43,607 nt of DNA from Cyclobacteriaceae bacterium (GCA_020832375.1 JAFIEW010000021.1:1-43607), one strand, 5' to 3'. Shown: positions 10,601 to 19,308, counted from the stretch's first letter. A program made the numbers and translations. The notes: generated by a model from the letters alone, not told the origin.

Positions 10601-11247
10601 AGTTTCTACGCTACGAAATGGATAGTTATTTATCAGGCCGTAGTTTTGAAACTCAAGCAGAGCGTCCGCTCATGGAAATAGAAGGCCAAGGCTATATCCA
10701 CTACAACAAAGGGTCGGTGATAATGTACTATCTCAAAGAAATGATAGGGGAAGAGAAGTTGAACCAAGCAATGAGAAAAATGATCGATACCTATGCCTAC
10801 GCAGAGCCTCCTTACCCTACATCTATATCTATTGTAAACATAATAAAAGAGTATACGCCAGATAGTTTACACTACCTGATTTCCGATCTCTTCGAATCCA
10901 TTACACTATTCTCTAATCGCGTTGTGGAGGCTGAGTATAAAAAAATAGCCGATGACGACTTTGAAGTAACATTTAGCACGCTTTCAGAAAAGTTTTTAGC
11001 GGATAGTCTAGGGAAAGAAAGTCCACTTCCACTGAAAGACTATATCGATGTCGGTGTATTTGCCAAAACCAATAATAGTAACCTACTGGGCGAACCCTTG
11101 CATTATGAACGGGTAAAGCTAACTCAAAAAGAGAATACGTTTACTTTCAGAGTAAAGCAAGAACCTAGTGTAGTCGGTATTGACCCCTACAATTATTTGA
11201 TAGACAGATTGCCCAAAGACAATACCAAAAAGGTAAGTTTGAAATAG
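7657..11247 (+). CDS. ABC-2 permease fused to M1-family aminopeptidase
   Basis: A 1196-residue inner-membrane protein. About the first 585 residues contain two sets of ABC-2-type membrane segments (for example 15-33, 55-75, 100-125, 145-165, and a second set from ~320 to 550). A last membrane segment (~565-582) leads to a large periplasmic domain. That domain carries the zinc motif H936-E937-M-A-H940 and the third ligand E960 in SESFAQY, with 19 residues between H940 and E960, one more than in classical M1 enzymes but shared by this fusion family as I recall it. Such permease/M1 fusions are known in Bacteroidota and Proteobacteria, with uncertain function. One ABC dimer could export or extract a substrate that the peptidase trims. 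Followed by a strong terminator. Confidence 0.93.
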   Translation: MFNFLKFELKYWLKTPMLWIFFFIVSLLVFGAISTEEIVIGGGVGSVNKNAPFVIQQYYGVMSLICLLMVTAFMNATANRDFSTGMYQFIFTSPIKERNYFFGKFLGAYFIAIIPLLGVSLGALLGPLMPWASEGRYGDFILNGHLYGILGFAIPNVLIAGAFIYALAIIFRNNIISYIGTMGLLVFYVSSGTFIGDIEKEWLANILDPFGFRPLATLTKYQTVDEKNLSAMALQGQFLWNRIAWMAFAVVILLLTYTRFNFMAKKEKANKKAEGAKDLVQAKPSNQQKVKVFTPRVINGFSLSSFFSTILFETKSILKNQTFLIILIIGLINMIGSLTSFSGSYGSSRYPVTYSVYGVINGSFYLFLIGIITFYSGVLVWRDRDAKINEIKDATPVSTGLLFSSKLIALLIAIQVVLASTIVVGVIAQSFYGYFDFELGVYIKLLLFDDFLSFAYLAISAIFFQYLINNRYIAYFAFIVFVIVNGFIWNVVKVDSYMAIFGAVPSIIYSSMNQFGPWVKSVIWFNLYWTLFSVILCFVIYAFYVRGKETKLNIRLRYAGQRLKQNFLAIGIAIIAFIACASFVYYNTFVLNTFYTSDESEKIRQNYELSYKQYEDLVQPRWISINYEIDLYPESRDLKYNVRAFITNKSEEPISEVHFTIPNLPDTLAIIIPGATIKLNDKKHNYRIYTLDQPMQVGDTLPVRITGEYISKGFENTVSQTSIVRNGSFFNSFDVFPSFGYNRNLEISDKNKRKELGLPERLRMAKLDDNNLAARANNYISNDADWVEIKTIFGTSGDQIAIAPGSLVREWQENERNYFEYHQDHQSVMFTSFMSAEYEVAREKWNDVDIEVYYHKTHAVNVPNMIASMKKSMDYFTQNFGPYYHKQCRIIEFPRYASFAQAFPGTMPYSEGIGFITDLRNVTEDDIDVVFYIVAHEMAHQYWAHQVIGPNMRGSEMFSESFAQYSSLMVMENEYGRDKMKKFLRYEMDSYLSGRSFETQAERPLMEIEGQGYIHYNKGSVIMYYLKEMIGEEKLNQAMRKMIDTYAYAEPPYPTSISIVNIIKEYTPDSLHYLISDLFESITLFSNRVVEAEYKKIADDDFEVTFSTLSEKFLADSLGKESPLPLKDYIDVGVFAKTNNSNLLGEPLHYERVKLTQKENTFTFRVKQEPSVVGIDPYNYLIDRLPKDNTKKVSLK

Positions 11248-11261
11248 AATCAGAGTAAAAT

Positions 11262-11290
11262 GAGGTGGGTTTTAACAACTCACCTCTTTT
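11262..11290 (+). terminator. Rho-independent terminator of the ABC/M1 operon
   Basis: GAGGTGGG (11262-11269) pairs with CTCACCTC (11279-11286): an eight-pair stem with one G-T wobble, a nine-base loop, then TTTT. It lies 14 bases after the stop codon. Confidence 0.8.
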
Positions 11291-11888
11291 CATATAAAGC
11301 CTTTTGTAAAAGTGAGCCTGAGATTTATCAACAATTGAACACAGAGACATGAGTTGATGGATTTAAAAAAAGTCTCAAGTGCGATAGATTCAAGACTACT
11401 AATGAGACTCTTCAAGCAGTACTAGTTAGCACAATTGTCAGATTTTGAATATTAAAAGAGTGATTGGAAAAGTTGAGTGCAAAAACACATGAAAACAACT
11501 AATAACACAGAAGAATTTAGGACTTTTCTTCGTAAGCATAGACACTCTTTTAATACTCTTCTCTCAAGTAACCTAAGATCATAAACTACAATAGCCTCGC
11601 GATTGTCAATAGAGCAAATTACATATAGTTAGCGCCTTAATTCGTTGACATCAAAATCCCAAAATGATCCCACCAAATGTATTCAATACCGTTCCCCCCT
11701 TCATGGTTAAAAACTAGAATCTTGTTAGTTTGAAAGGAATTTAGAAAATTATTGATCAGATTAGTCATCTATATGCTATCTTTTAAAAGCCTCAATTATT
11801 TTCAATGTGACTATCGCTTTGCAACCGACTTATACATATATTGAGCGTTAAAATTGCATTACTCATCAACTGAAACCTTCGATTAGCA
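11291..11888. other. Intergenic region, no gene seen
   Basis: About 600 AT-rich bases between the ABC/M1 terminator and the CPBP-like gene. No open frame with coding character, repeat or structured RNA was recognised. Confidence 0.5.
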
Positions 11889-12815
11889 TTGAAAACCATC
11901 CTCAAAGACCTCAAGCGCTTTTGGAAGCTCGATTTTTCGCTCGCTTACTATCTTTTCAGTATTATTTTCCTGTCGGCGGCCATCTATCTCAACTATGAAT
12001 ACCAATTGTATAAAACCTATATCAACACAGGTGGCCATATAGAGCTATTTTTTCGATTCTTTTTATTTTTCGCTATCCCCTATTTCCTCTTTGTAGCACT
12101 CCATCTAAAAGGAAAAAACATCTTCTTTAACCAACCCAAATTTTGGTATTACTCACTTTTTTTCCTGTTCCTCTTGGCACTCAATAGCTCATGCAAGTGG
12201 TACCGAGACCTCTTTCTACCGCTCGATGCCATAACATGGTCTGACTTTTACCTTGGCAGATTGCTCAGCAGGGGGAAATCCATCTTTTTAATGCTCATCC
12301 CTCTCACGCTATTTATCCTGTTTCATGATCGAGCAAAAAAAGATCGACTAGGAATCAATACAGAAAACCTACATTATCGACCCTACCTTTTCATGGCGCT
12401 CTTTATGCTTCCCCTACTGCTGTTTGCGGCTACTCAAGCCGACTTTCTCAAACAATATCCCTCTATTAAGATGACATGGCAACAACTATCTACGCTTGGC
12501 AATCCTTTGCCACACTATCTGCTGTACACGCTCATTTATGCCTTTTCATTTTTTACCGTAGAATTGCTATTTCGGGGTGCCTTGGTCGTATTTTTGAAAA
12601 AAGAAATCGCCCAAGCCTGCATCATGCCCATGGTGGTCATCTATGTGATGCTGCACTTCGGCAAGCCTGCCGGCGAAGCTATCAGCTCAGCCTTCGGTGG
12701 CTATATATTGGGAGTAATCGCCTACTATTCAGGCAACATTTGGGGTGGGGTCTTCATTCATGTCTTCGTCGCCATTGGCATGGATACCGTCGCCATCATC
12801 GCCAAGCAATTATAA
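11889..12815 (+). CDS. CPBP-type (CAAX protease-like) membrane protein
   Basis: A 308-residue protein with about eight membrane segments. The C-terminal third fits the CPBP/Abi family of intramembrane metalloproteases: E225-LLF-R229 corresponds to the EExxxR motif (the first E is V here), YVML-H256 to (F/Y)xxxH, and H291 to the third motif. These glutamate and histidine residues would hold the catalytic metal. CPBP proteins act in prenyl-protein processing in eukaryotes and in bacteriocin immunity or peptide maturation in some bacteria; which applies here is unknown. The frame begins with TTG at 11889 (TTG AAA ACC ATC) and no upstream ATG fits. It converges on the hydrolase gene, with only two bases between the stops. 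Confidence 0.75.
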   Translation: MKTILKDLKRFWKLDFSLAYYLFSIIFLSAAIYLNYEYQLYKTYINTGGHIELFFRFFLFFAIPYFLFVALHLKGKNIFFNQPKFWYYSLFFLFLLALNSSCKWYRDLFLPLDAITWSDFYLGRLLSRGKSIFLMLIPLTLFILFHDRAKKDRLGINTENLHYRPYLFMALFMLPLLLFAATQADFLKQYPSIKMTWQQLSTLGNPLPHYLLYTLIYAFSFFTVELLFRGALVVFLKKEIAQACIMPMVVIYVMLHFGKPAGEAISSAFGGYILGVIAYYSGNIWGGVFIHVFVAIGMDTVAIIAKQL

Positions 12816-12817
12816 AC

Positions 12818-13840
12818 TCACTTGCTCAAAGCCCCTTTTAAAGGCATCAAAAAATCAATCACTGGCTCAAGTGATCTTGCTGCATCTTCCTCCATAGGAA
12901 CATGCCCAAGCTGATCTACAATGGCCAATTCTGAACTAGGCAGCTGCGCATGAAAGTAATTCGCATTATACACCGGTATCCATCGGTCTTGCTTTCCCCA
13001 AAGTATGAGTGTAGGTTTTTCGAGGGATGAGAGTTCATCAAAGCGCAAGGGTGAAGATTGACCTAATCTATCTAAGGTCGCCTGCCGATTTCCTGCTCGG
13101 CAAATCAGCCGGTAGTAGCGATCTACCAACTGATCGGTCACCTTATCCGAATCATAAAACACTTCTTGTAAGTTTCTTTCAAACAAAAACTTGGGCGTCA
13201 GCTGTGTGATCATAGATCCGACGACAGGAGTTTCCAAAAGCTTGAAGATGGAAATGCGATTAGACCGATTATTAGAAGTTGTAGCTACAGTCTTGCGTGG
13301 GATGCTGTCACTAGCAACTACCCTTTTAGCACCGGCTGCATTGACGAGGATTAAAGCTTGGGTGCGCTCAGGATGCTCAAGAGCCATCTCATAGGCAACC
13401 CGCCCACCGAGCGAGTTACCTGCAAGGATAGCAGTATCTATTTCAAGCTGATCTAATAGTTGCCACAACAATACAGCATAATAAGCCGAGGTATATATCC
13501 CCTCCTCATTCGGTCCCGTGAGCCCATGACCTGGGAGGTCAACTGACAAGGTAGTAAAATCTTGACTTAACCCATCTTCCCACATTTGCCATGTATGAAG
13601 GGAAGAAAAACTACCATGAATCAATAACATCACAGGCCCCTCTCCTCTCAGCCGATAATGTATTTTTGAATCCCCTACCTGAGTGTAAGCAGACTCAGCG
13701 GTGAAAAAATCTGGCTCCAAATCAGCTAACTCAATCTCAGGAGAGCGATAAATGAAAAACAGGATGACCGCTAGTGTACTCATCCCAAGAAAAAAGAGAA
13801 GAAAGCCTTTCAGAATAAGGATAAGCACATTTTTCAACAT
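12818..13840 (-). CDS. Membrane-anchored alpha/beta hydrolase
   Basis: A 340-residue protein with an N-terminal membrane anchor (about 10-30) followed by an alpha/beta-hydrolase domain. The oxyanion-region motif is LLIHGSFSS (72-80), the nucleophile is S143 in GNSLGG, the acid is D285 in WGKQDRW and the base is H313 in LGHVP. The insert between ~175 and 255 is the cap that sets substrate choice. Family members hydrolyse esters, epoxides or C-C bonds, and the substrate is not predictable from this sequence. The next gene upstream on the same strand is the lipoprotein at 13889, 48 bases away, so co-transcription is possible. Confidence 0.9.
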   Translation of the reverse strand: MLKNVLILILKGFLLFFLGMSTLAVILFFIYRSPEIELADLEPDFFTAESAYTQVGDSKIHYRLRGEGPVMLLIHGSFSSLHTWQMWEDGLSQDFTTLSVDLPGHGLTGPNEEGIYTSAYYAVLLWQLLDQLEIDTAILAGNSLGGRVAYEMALEHPERTQALILVNAAGAKRVVASDSIPRKTVATTSNNRSNRISIFKLLETPVVGSMITQLTPKFLFERNLQEVFYDSDKVTDQLVDRYYRLICRAGNRQATLDRLGQSSPLRFDELSSLEKPTLILWGKQDRWIPVYNANYFHAQLPSSELAIVDQLGHVPMEEDAARSLEPVIDFLMPLKGALSK

Positions 13841-13888
13841 ATCGCCTGTTCTATTGATTGAATTTTTTGGATGATATTTTTCAAAATC

Positions 13889-14788
13889 TTACCTACATTC
13901 ATAGGTTAAATTAGAGGTCACACTCACACCCGATTGCGTCATCACCTCCACAATAGGGTAGTCAAACTCATTGTATTCGTAGGAATAGGTAGTTTCAAAA
14001 ACTGGATTACCAGGACTACGCATCAGCATGCGAAGCGGATTGTTTTCAGACACTAAATTACTGCCAACGATGAAAAGTGAAGCCTCTCCAAGTTGTAAAG
14101 CCGCTCTTTTATTATCGTACTCATATTCAATTCTAAATGCAAAATCATCATTGGTGCTTCTTGCGCTTAAAGCTTTGTGCATTCGCGGCATAGCTGCTTT
14201 GATTTGTTCTTTTCGAATGAAAGGTAAGTCCTCAAAGGCTGCATCTATTCTTATCTCCTGCGAGGCTAAGTTATTTCCTGACCAAGTAAATGTTGTACTA
14301 GCAATGTCAAACTCACCAAAGAAAGGAATGGATATTTGCTGATTGATCTCAACAATTCTGTTAGACTCGTAGCGAGGAACAAATTGAATGTCGAGGCCAT
14401 CAAAAGGGCTCGTTGCACGAGTGATTCTACCATTTGAATAAGAGAATTCTATATCAAGGTTATTACCAAAAAAATCAAAGTCAAAATCATCATCGAAGTC
14501 GAAATCATCCTCATCAGGCAGCCTCACATCGTTTTCTACGCGGATACTAGCAATTTGATCACTGCTATTGTAGCGAATGAAAACCGAAGAACGAGTACAA
14601 TCCCCATCCTCGCAATCTTCAGACCTGATTTCTACGAGTCGATTCGTCTCATAAATGAATTGAACATCAAACTCATCACTTGCTATAGTTTGCAACAAGC
14701 AAGTGTTTGTCGCTATATCATCGTCTTCAGAACAAGCCGAAAAAATGTAGGTAGCAAACATAAAACCGATTAAAAATAACTTCTTCAT
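13889..14788 (-). CDS. Predicted lipoprotein, DUF4595-like, unknown function
   Basis: A 299-residue protein with a lipoprotein signal (IFSAC, lipidated C19) followed by an acidic SEDDD start typical of surface-exposed Bacteroidota lipoproteins. The mature chain alternates short beta-strand-like pieces rich in Y-x-Y and N (IEYEYDNKRA, YSYEYNEFDYP), resembling RHS-like/DUF4595 lipoproteins. Around residues 90-112 there is a strongly acidic F/D run (DFDFDDDFDFDFF), likely a low-complexity expansion in a loop. No catalytic motif is seen. Stop at 13889, ATG start at 14788. Confidence 0.8.
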   Translation of the reverse strand: MKKLFLIGFMFATYIFSACSEDDDIATNTCLLQTIASDEFDVQFIYETNRLVEIRSEDCEDGDCTRSSVFIRYNSSDQIASIRVENDVRLPDEDDFDFDDDFDFDFFGNNLDIEFSYSNGRITRATSPFDGLDIQFVPRYESNRIVEINQQISIPFFGEFDIASTTFTWSGNNLASQEIRIDAAFEDLPFIRKEQIKAAMPRMHKALSARSTNDDFAFRIEYEYDNKRAALQLGEASLFIVGSNLVSENNPLRMLMRSPGNPVFETTYSYEYNEFDYPIVEVMTQSGVSVTSNLTYECR

Positions 14789-15025
14789 ACTGATTGTAAT
14801 GATTAAGGATAGATAATTATTGTACTAGATGGATTGGATAAAATAAAACCTCAAGGATTTTAATCATACAACCTTCAACGAAATCTACGACATTCTTTGA
14901 ATATTGTGCTATTTATTTTTTTACAAGCCAAGGGCTATGAGCAATTTTGAGCATCTAACAACATTGTATTTTACACAAATTTAATTTGAGTAATCTATTT
15001 CATCATCCCTTAATGCCATTTTACA

Positions 15026-15604
15026 CTATTGGTTTTCATCCGCTTCTGGCATGCCCGATACACCACCACTCACGATGAATTTCATTACATGAGTACTCGA
15101 TATATCCAAAGGCTTAACAAACTTGGGGTCAATCAGGAATAGATTACCCGAAAAATTGTATGAATGAGGCATATAGATCGCTACACGATCTTTTACTTTC
15201 AAAAAAGTAAGATCCTCTTGTGTGATAAAGCCAAGCCGCTGCAAGCCGGTTTGTTCATTGAGTGTAATTAAAGCCGGTTGATTAAACTTTTTCTTATCTC
15301 CTACAAATGCCCCAATCAAGTCTTTGATACTGGAATAGATAATAGACACTAAAGGAAGCCTCCCCAACATGCGCTCAAACCAAGCAAAGATCGGCGCGGC
15401 AAGAAAGCTAGAGGCTAAAAAACCTATTGCAGTGACCATCACCACAATGGTAAGTATCCCTAATCCTGGAATTTTAATTGGAATAATACCATCAATCCAT
15501 TGGATGGCTTTGAGCAAAATATACACTGTCAGTGCAATGGGAGCGGTAAAAATGAGCCCCCTGAAAAAATAGGTGATGTAGCGGTTGAGCGTGAATTTTG
15601 ACAT
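15026..15604 (-). CDS. DUF502 family membrane protein
   Basis: The frame is open from 15640, but the start chosen is the ATG at 15604 (MSKFTLNRYITYFFRG), because DUF502 proteins begin close to the first membrane segment. The resulting protein has 192 residues, with membrane segments near 17-37 and 47-70, then a soluble domain with PLVSIIYSSIKD, LGFIT and VAIYMPHSYNFSGN, which are family hallmarks. It is a widespread inner-membrane protein of unknown function. It lies after leuD on the same strand, but 309 bases separate them and belonging to that transcript is uncertain. Confidence 0.88.
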   Translation of the reverse strand: MSKFTLNRYITYFFRGLIFTAPIALTVYILLKAIQWIDGIIPIKIPGLGILTIVVMVTAIGFLASSFLAAPIFAWFERMLGRLPLVSIIYSSIKDLIGAFVGDKKKFNQPALITLNEQTGLQRLGFITQEDLTFLKVKDRVAIYMPHSYNFSGNLFLIDPKFVKPLDISSTHVMKFIVSGGVSGMPEADENQ

Positions 15605-15913
15605 CTTATCTGTGGTCAATAGTTTAAAATATTCTTGCACTAAGATAAGGAAGTCTCAAAGAAGTTTGGGCAATAAGATTAAAAAACTGGTCGTAGTGTT
15701 TGTGAGAATGACTTTCTTAAGTGGCTAAATACCCCTCAAAAAAGGTACAAACAATCAAACTTTCATTAATACGGTAGCTTTAGCATTCCACCTTTGACTA
15801 TTGTAATCCTCCTTCAGAAAGGGGTGTCTTATGAAGAAAGTGAAAACTAAATATGAAACAACAGCGAATGGGGTCTCTTAAAAGGCTTTAACTATATACA
15901 AATACTTCATTTG

Positions 15914-16504
15914 CTAGTTTAAGTTGTCATCTCCCCCCTTTTCCTTTTCCCAACTAGCTATCTCCGATGCGATATTCAATAAATAGTCAATGTCATCCAA
16001 TCCTTTCAATAAACATTCTTTCTTGTAGGCATTGATGGCAAAAGACGCTTTCCAACTATCCGTACTTACGGTTTGGTCGGCAAGGCTGATACTGACGATG
16101 CTATCTTGTGGTTTTCCCCACAAAGAAGCAACCCTCGATTGGGGTAATTCGATCACTAAAAGACCATTGTTATAAGCATTGTTTTTAAAAATATCGGCAA
16201 AAGAAGGTGCTATAATCACACTAAATCCCAAATCTTTTAAGCACCACACGGCATGCTCTCGACTACTCCCACTGCCGAAATTCTTTCCAGCTACTAAAAC
16301 CTGAGGCATCTTCTCATATTGATTTAATACGAAGTCTGAATTTGGTTCTCCATTTTCATCGTATCGCCTATCGTAAAAAGCATATTTCCCTAAGCCTTCT
16401 TTGGTGGATATCTTCAGGAACTCTCCAGGAAAAATCTGATCGGTATCTACTTGATCGATCTTCAAATTAACCCAAGTATCCTTTATTTTATTAATTGCTT
16501 GCAT
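15914..16504 (-). CDS. leuD: 3-isopropylmalate dehydratase-type small subunit (LeuD-like)
   Basis: A 196-residue swivel domain of the aconitase family. DTDQIFPGEFLK (20-31) and the substrate loop GSGSSREHA (77-85) are typical of LeuD. It pairs with the large subunit encoded upstream to isomerise or hydrate diacids: isopropylmalate in leucine synthesis, and citraconate, maleate or dimethylmaleate in related enzymes. The C-terminal tail (EIASWEKEKGGDDNLN) is charged and slightly long. Neighbouring genes look catabolic and no leuA or leuB is nearby, so the substrate may not be isopropylmalate. Confidence 0.9.
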   Translation of the reverse strand: MQAINKIKDTWVNLKIDQVDTDQIFPGEFLKISTKEGLGKYAFYDRRYDENGEPNSDFVLNQYEKMPQVLVAGKNFGSGSSREHAVWCLKDLGFSVIIAPSFADIFKNNAYNNGLLVIELPQSRVASLWGKPQDSIVSISLADQTVSTDSWKASFAINAYKKECLLKGLDDIDYLLNIASEIASWEKEKGGDDNLN

Positions 16505-16673
16505 AATATTAATTTTCAGTGAATAGGAAGCAAAGGATCAGTAAGTTGTAAACGGTGAGCGTTTACTATAAGTAACATCCATCACCTCTGCATGACCACC
16601 GCATCATCATTGTATGACGATGGCAACATCCACCTTCATCTATTTATTAAATCTCTTGTCCCCAATTGCAGAT
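16505..16673. repeat. leuD-leuC spacer with cluster-type repeat pieces
   Basis: 169 bases with pieces such as GCATGACCACCGCATCATC and TGTATGACGATGG, related to the TTGAATGACCATCGCATCACA units in the spacers at 18969-19308 and 21365-21546. This is an unusually long spacer for leuC-leuD, which are often nearly touching. Confidence 0.5.
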
Positions 16674-18080
16674 CTAATCTCTAACCCAATCTCTCGGGTC
16701 AGTAATTTTTCCAGTAATTGCACTTGCCGCAGCAGTCATAGGGCTAGCGAGAAAGGTTCTCGCACCGGGGCCTTGTCGGCCTTCAAAGTTACGGTTGGAA
16801 GTACTCAAACAATAGGCTCCTTTTCTTACCTTATCCTCATTCATGCCTAGGCAAGCACTGCAACCCGCCTGCCGCATTTGAACACCTGCGGCTGAAAAGA
16901 TTGCTGCCAATCCCTCCTCTTCAGCTTGCGCTGCTACTTGGCTTGAGCCTGGCACTAAATTGATGCGAAGATTGGGGTCTACCTTCCTTCCTTTCCATAT
17001 TTGTGCTACCTGACGCAAATCTTCAATTCTGGCATTGGTGCAACTCCCTATAAATATCTCATCTAATGGAAAATCAGACAAGCTCATCCCTGCCCTCAAA
17101 TCCATATAGTCTAAAGCTTGTTGATGTTGCTCTGCATCTGTTTCATTGTTCAACTGGTCGGCTTTGGGTATGGGCTGGTCAATAGCAATCCCTTGCCCAG
17201 GGTTAGTGCCAAAGGTAATCCTAGGACTCAAATTGGATATATCAAATTGATATTCGAGGTCAAATTGAGCTTCTGCATCGCTAAATAAGGTTTGCCACCC
17301 TCTTAGCTTCTCATCCCACGCTAAACCTTTTGGCGCAAACTGCCTGCCCTTCATGTAGGCGAAGGTAGTCTCATCAGGTGCTATCAGTCCTCCACGGGCT
17401 CCGAGTTCGATACTCATATTGCAAATGGTCATGCGCTCCTCCATGCTCATGTTTTGAATTGCCTCTCCCGCATATTCTATGAAATGACCGGTGCCACCAG
17501 ATGCCGTCAGCTTAGCCAATAGGAAAAGGATCACATCCTTACTAGTGCAGCCTTTAGGCAATTTACCATCGAGGCGAATGCGCATTTGTTTGGGTTTATA
17601 TTGCATCATACACTGACTCGCCAACACCATCTCCACCTCCGAAGTGCCAATACCAAAAGCTATGGTGCCAAAAGCTCCGTGGGTTGAGGTGTGACTATCT
17701 CCGCACACAATGGTCATACCCGGTTGCGTAATGCCCGTCTCTGGGCCTACCACATGCACAATGCCTTGCAAAGGATGTCCAAGGCCATAAAGCATAACCC
17801 CATGCTTTTTGCAATTTTCTTCCAGCAAAGCCACTTGCTTGCGGCTCATCTCTTCTTTTATGGGAAGGTGCTGATTCCAGGTAGGCACATTATGATCTGC
17901 TACTGCCAAAGTGCGATCAGGCCGCCGTACCCGCTGCCCTCGCTCTTCCAAAGAACGAAAAGCCTGCGGACTGCTCACCTCATGAATAAAGTGCTGATCG
18001 ATATACAAAACCCCAGGTCCTTCAGGAATGGTTTTTACCAAATGTTGATTCCAGATCTTATCATACAAAGTATCAGCCAT
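16674..18080 (-). CDS. leuC: 3-isopropylmalate dehydratase-type large subunit (LeuC-like)
   Basis: A 468-residue [4Fe-4S] hydratase subunit, the usual length of the long bacterial LeuC type. Cluster ligands are C347 in GSCTN, and C407 and C410 in GCSACLGMN. Other family motifs are CGDSHTSTHGAFG (126-138), GGTGHFIEYAGEAI and TSNRNFEGRQG. In leucine synthesis it converts 2-isopropylmalate to 3-isopropylmalate, and family members are also known to hydrate citraconate or maleate-type acids. It lies three bases downstream of the HMG-CoA-lyase-like gene, so the two are almost certainly co-transcribed. That partner is not part of leucine synthesis, which makes a catabolic diacid hydratase role a fair alternative. 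The sequence alone does not settle it. Confidence 0.92.
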   Translation of the reverse strand: MADTLYDKIWNQHLVKTIPEGPGVLYIDQHFIHEVSSPQAFRSLEERGQRVRRPDRTLAVADHNVPTWNQHLPIKEEMSRKQVALLEENCKKHGVMLYGLGHPLQGIVHVVGPETGITQPGMTIVCGDSHTSTHGAFGTIAFGIGTSEVEMVLASQCMMQYKPKQMRIRLDGKLPKGCTSKDVILFLLAKLTASGGTGHFIEYAGEAIQNMSMEERMTICNMSIELGARGGLIAPDETTFAYMKGRQFAPKGLAWDEKLRGWQTLFSDAEAQFDLEYQFDISNLSPRITFGTNPGQGIAIDQPIPKADQLNNETDAEQHQQALDYMDLRAGMSLSDFPLDEIFIGSCTNARIEDLRQVAQIWKGRKVDPNLRINLVPGSSQVAAQAEEEGLAAIFSAAGVQMRQAGCSACLGMNEDKVRKGAYCLSTSNRNFEGRQGPGARTFLASPMTAAASAITGKITDPRDWVRD

Positions 18081-18083
18081 AGT

Positions 18084-18968
18084 TTATGCCTTTTGTCCTT
18101 TAGTGCGCTCCAACTTAATGTTTCCAAGCCATTGCGATAGCTCGCCTAGTTTCTTTGAGTCAATGCCCGTATCAAAGCCCTCTGCCTCGCAAATGGCTAC
18201 TAAGTCCTCACTTGCGATATTCCCCTTAGCCCCCGGTGCAAACGGACATCCGCCCAAACCTGCAACAGCACTATCAAAATGACGTAAACCCGCCTTTAGT
18301 GCTACTCGAAGATTTTCAGCTGCGTATCCATAAGTATTGTGAAGATGAAGAGAAAGCGTTGTTTCCAGTTGGGTATAGACAGGAATGGTAGCCTCTAAAA
18401 CCCGTTGGACTTGCTCTGGTTTTGCCATGCCATCGGTATCAGCCAGGCATAGATCCGCTACTCCCAAATGCTGAAATTCATTAATCCATTCAATCGCCTT
18501 TTTCTCGTCTGTAACTCCCTCAAATGGACAATGGAATACTACTGCTAGGTAAAGGCGCATATTCAGCTGATCTTCTTTGGATCGTTGAAAGATCTTGAGA
18601 AATTGCTCAAAGCTATCTTCCACACTCATTCGTACATTTTTTTGGTTCATCTCCTCCGTCACGGCCATTACGAATGCCATATTGCTTACGCCTGCAGCTT
18701 TGGCTAGCTCATACCCTTTTTCATTGGGGATGAGAGCATAAAAATCACTTTTCGAAGCTGATTGGCCAAGGTGGTTTTTAAATAAATCCGCAGTGCCTGC
18801 CATTTGAGGTACCGCCTTAGGGTTCACAAATGCACCCGCTTCAATCCGCCGAAAGCCAGCCTCGGCTAAGCCATTGGCTAGGTAAAGCTTTTCTTCTTCC
18901 TCAAGCAGAAAGGACTCATTTTGAAGCCCGTCCCGCAAGGTGACGTCCATTATTTGTACTTTTTCCAT
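18084..18968 (-). CDS. HMG-CoA lyase-like enzyme
   Basis: A 294-residue TIM-barrel lyase of the HMGL-like family. R12-D13 in TLRDGLQNE, H208 and H210 as metal ligands, C241 in the GLGGCPFAPGAKGN loop and N250 are all present, so it should be active. The family cleaves 3-hydroxy-3-methylglutaryl-CoA or similar 3-hydroxyacyl-CoA to acetyl-CoA plus an acid. The metal segment reads HLHNTYG where well-studied HMG-CoA lyases have HxHDTxG, a difference that may mark a subfamily with another substrate, such as a citramalyl-CoA-like compound (inference). It is coupled to leuC by a three-base gap. The upstream CoA-transferase could supply its CoA ester. Confidence 0.88.
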   Translation of the reverse strand: MEKVQIMDVTLRDGLQNESFLLEEEEKLYLANGLAEAGFRRIEAGAFVNPKAVPQMAGTADLFKNHLGQSASKSDFYALIPNEKGYELAKAAGVSNMAFVMAVTEEMNQKNVRMSVEDSFEQFLKIFQRSKEDQLNMRLYLAVVFHCPFEGVTDEKKAIEWINEFQHLGVADLCLADTDGMAKPEQVQRVLEATIPVYTQLETTLSLHLHNTYGYAAENLRVALKAGLRHFDSAVAGLGGCPFAPGAKGNIASEDLVAICEAEGFDTGIDSKKLGELSQWLGNIKLERTKGQKA

Positions 18969-19308
18969 ATCTAATTCGTGACTCGAAATTTGTGACTCGT
19001 TGTCGATCTACTTCCCTAAATAGCATTGACCGCTTGAGTGTGCTTTTAACTCATATGAAGAGCGTAAAGGGTGGTAATCCATATTATTGAATAATCATCG
19101 CATCGACGACGTATGACCACCCAATCACTACTGCATTCCTCTAGCTAATTCCAATCCCTACTACAATAATGCCATCCCTATCGGGATTGGCTTCTCCAAT
19201 GAGGACAAGGCGATAGCAGGTGTTTTTACAATCGAATGACCAACACTTATCTATTGAATGACTATCGTATCACAACTGTATAACTAATACCTAGTCCCTA
19301 ATCCCCAA
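18969..19308. repeat. 340-base spacer built of short repeats
   Basis: It holds paired TCGTGACTCGAAATTTGTGACTCG at its right-hand start (two GTGACTCG units), a TATTGAATAATCATCGCATC piece, and TATCTATTGAATGACTATCG followed by CACAACTGTATAAC and CTAGTCCCTAATCCCC (about 19249-19308). The last block is ~85% like 21448-21502. No gene seen. Confidence 0.6.

Noticed and set aside
12476-12841. 121-codon plus-strand open frame inside the CPBP-like gene
   Set aside because: It is an out-of-frame shadow with a His/Arg-rich product, running over the end of the CPBP-like gene.
17310-17321. GCGTGGGATGAG dispersed-motif match inside leuC
   Set aside because: It encodes A-W-D-E in the conserved leuC frame, so it is chance rather than a member of the intergenic motif set. 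The same applies to 13290 and 32093.
15914-18080. Simple leucine biosynthesis operon
   Set aside because: Not excluded, but no leuA, leuB or ilv genes are adjacent and leuC is coupled to an HMG-CoA-lyase-like gene, so the plain label alone would hide the catabolic context.
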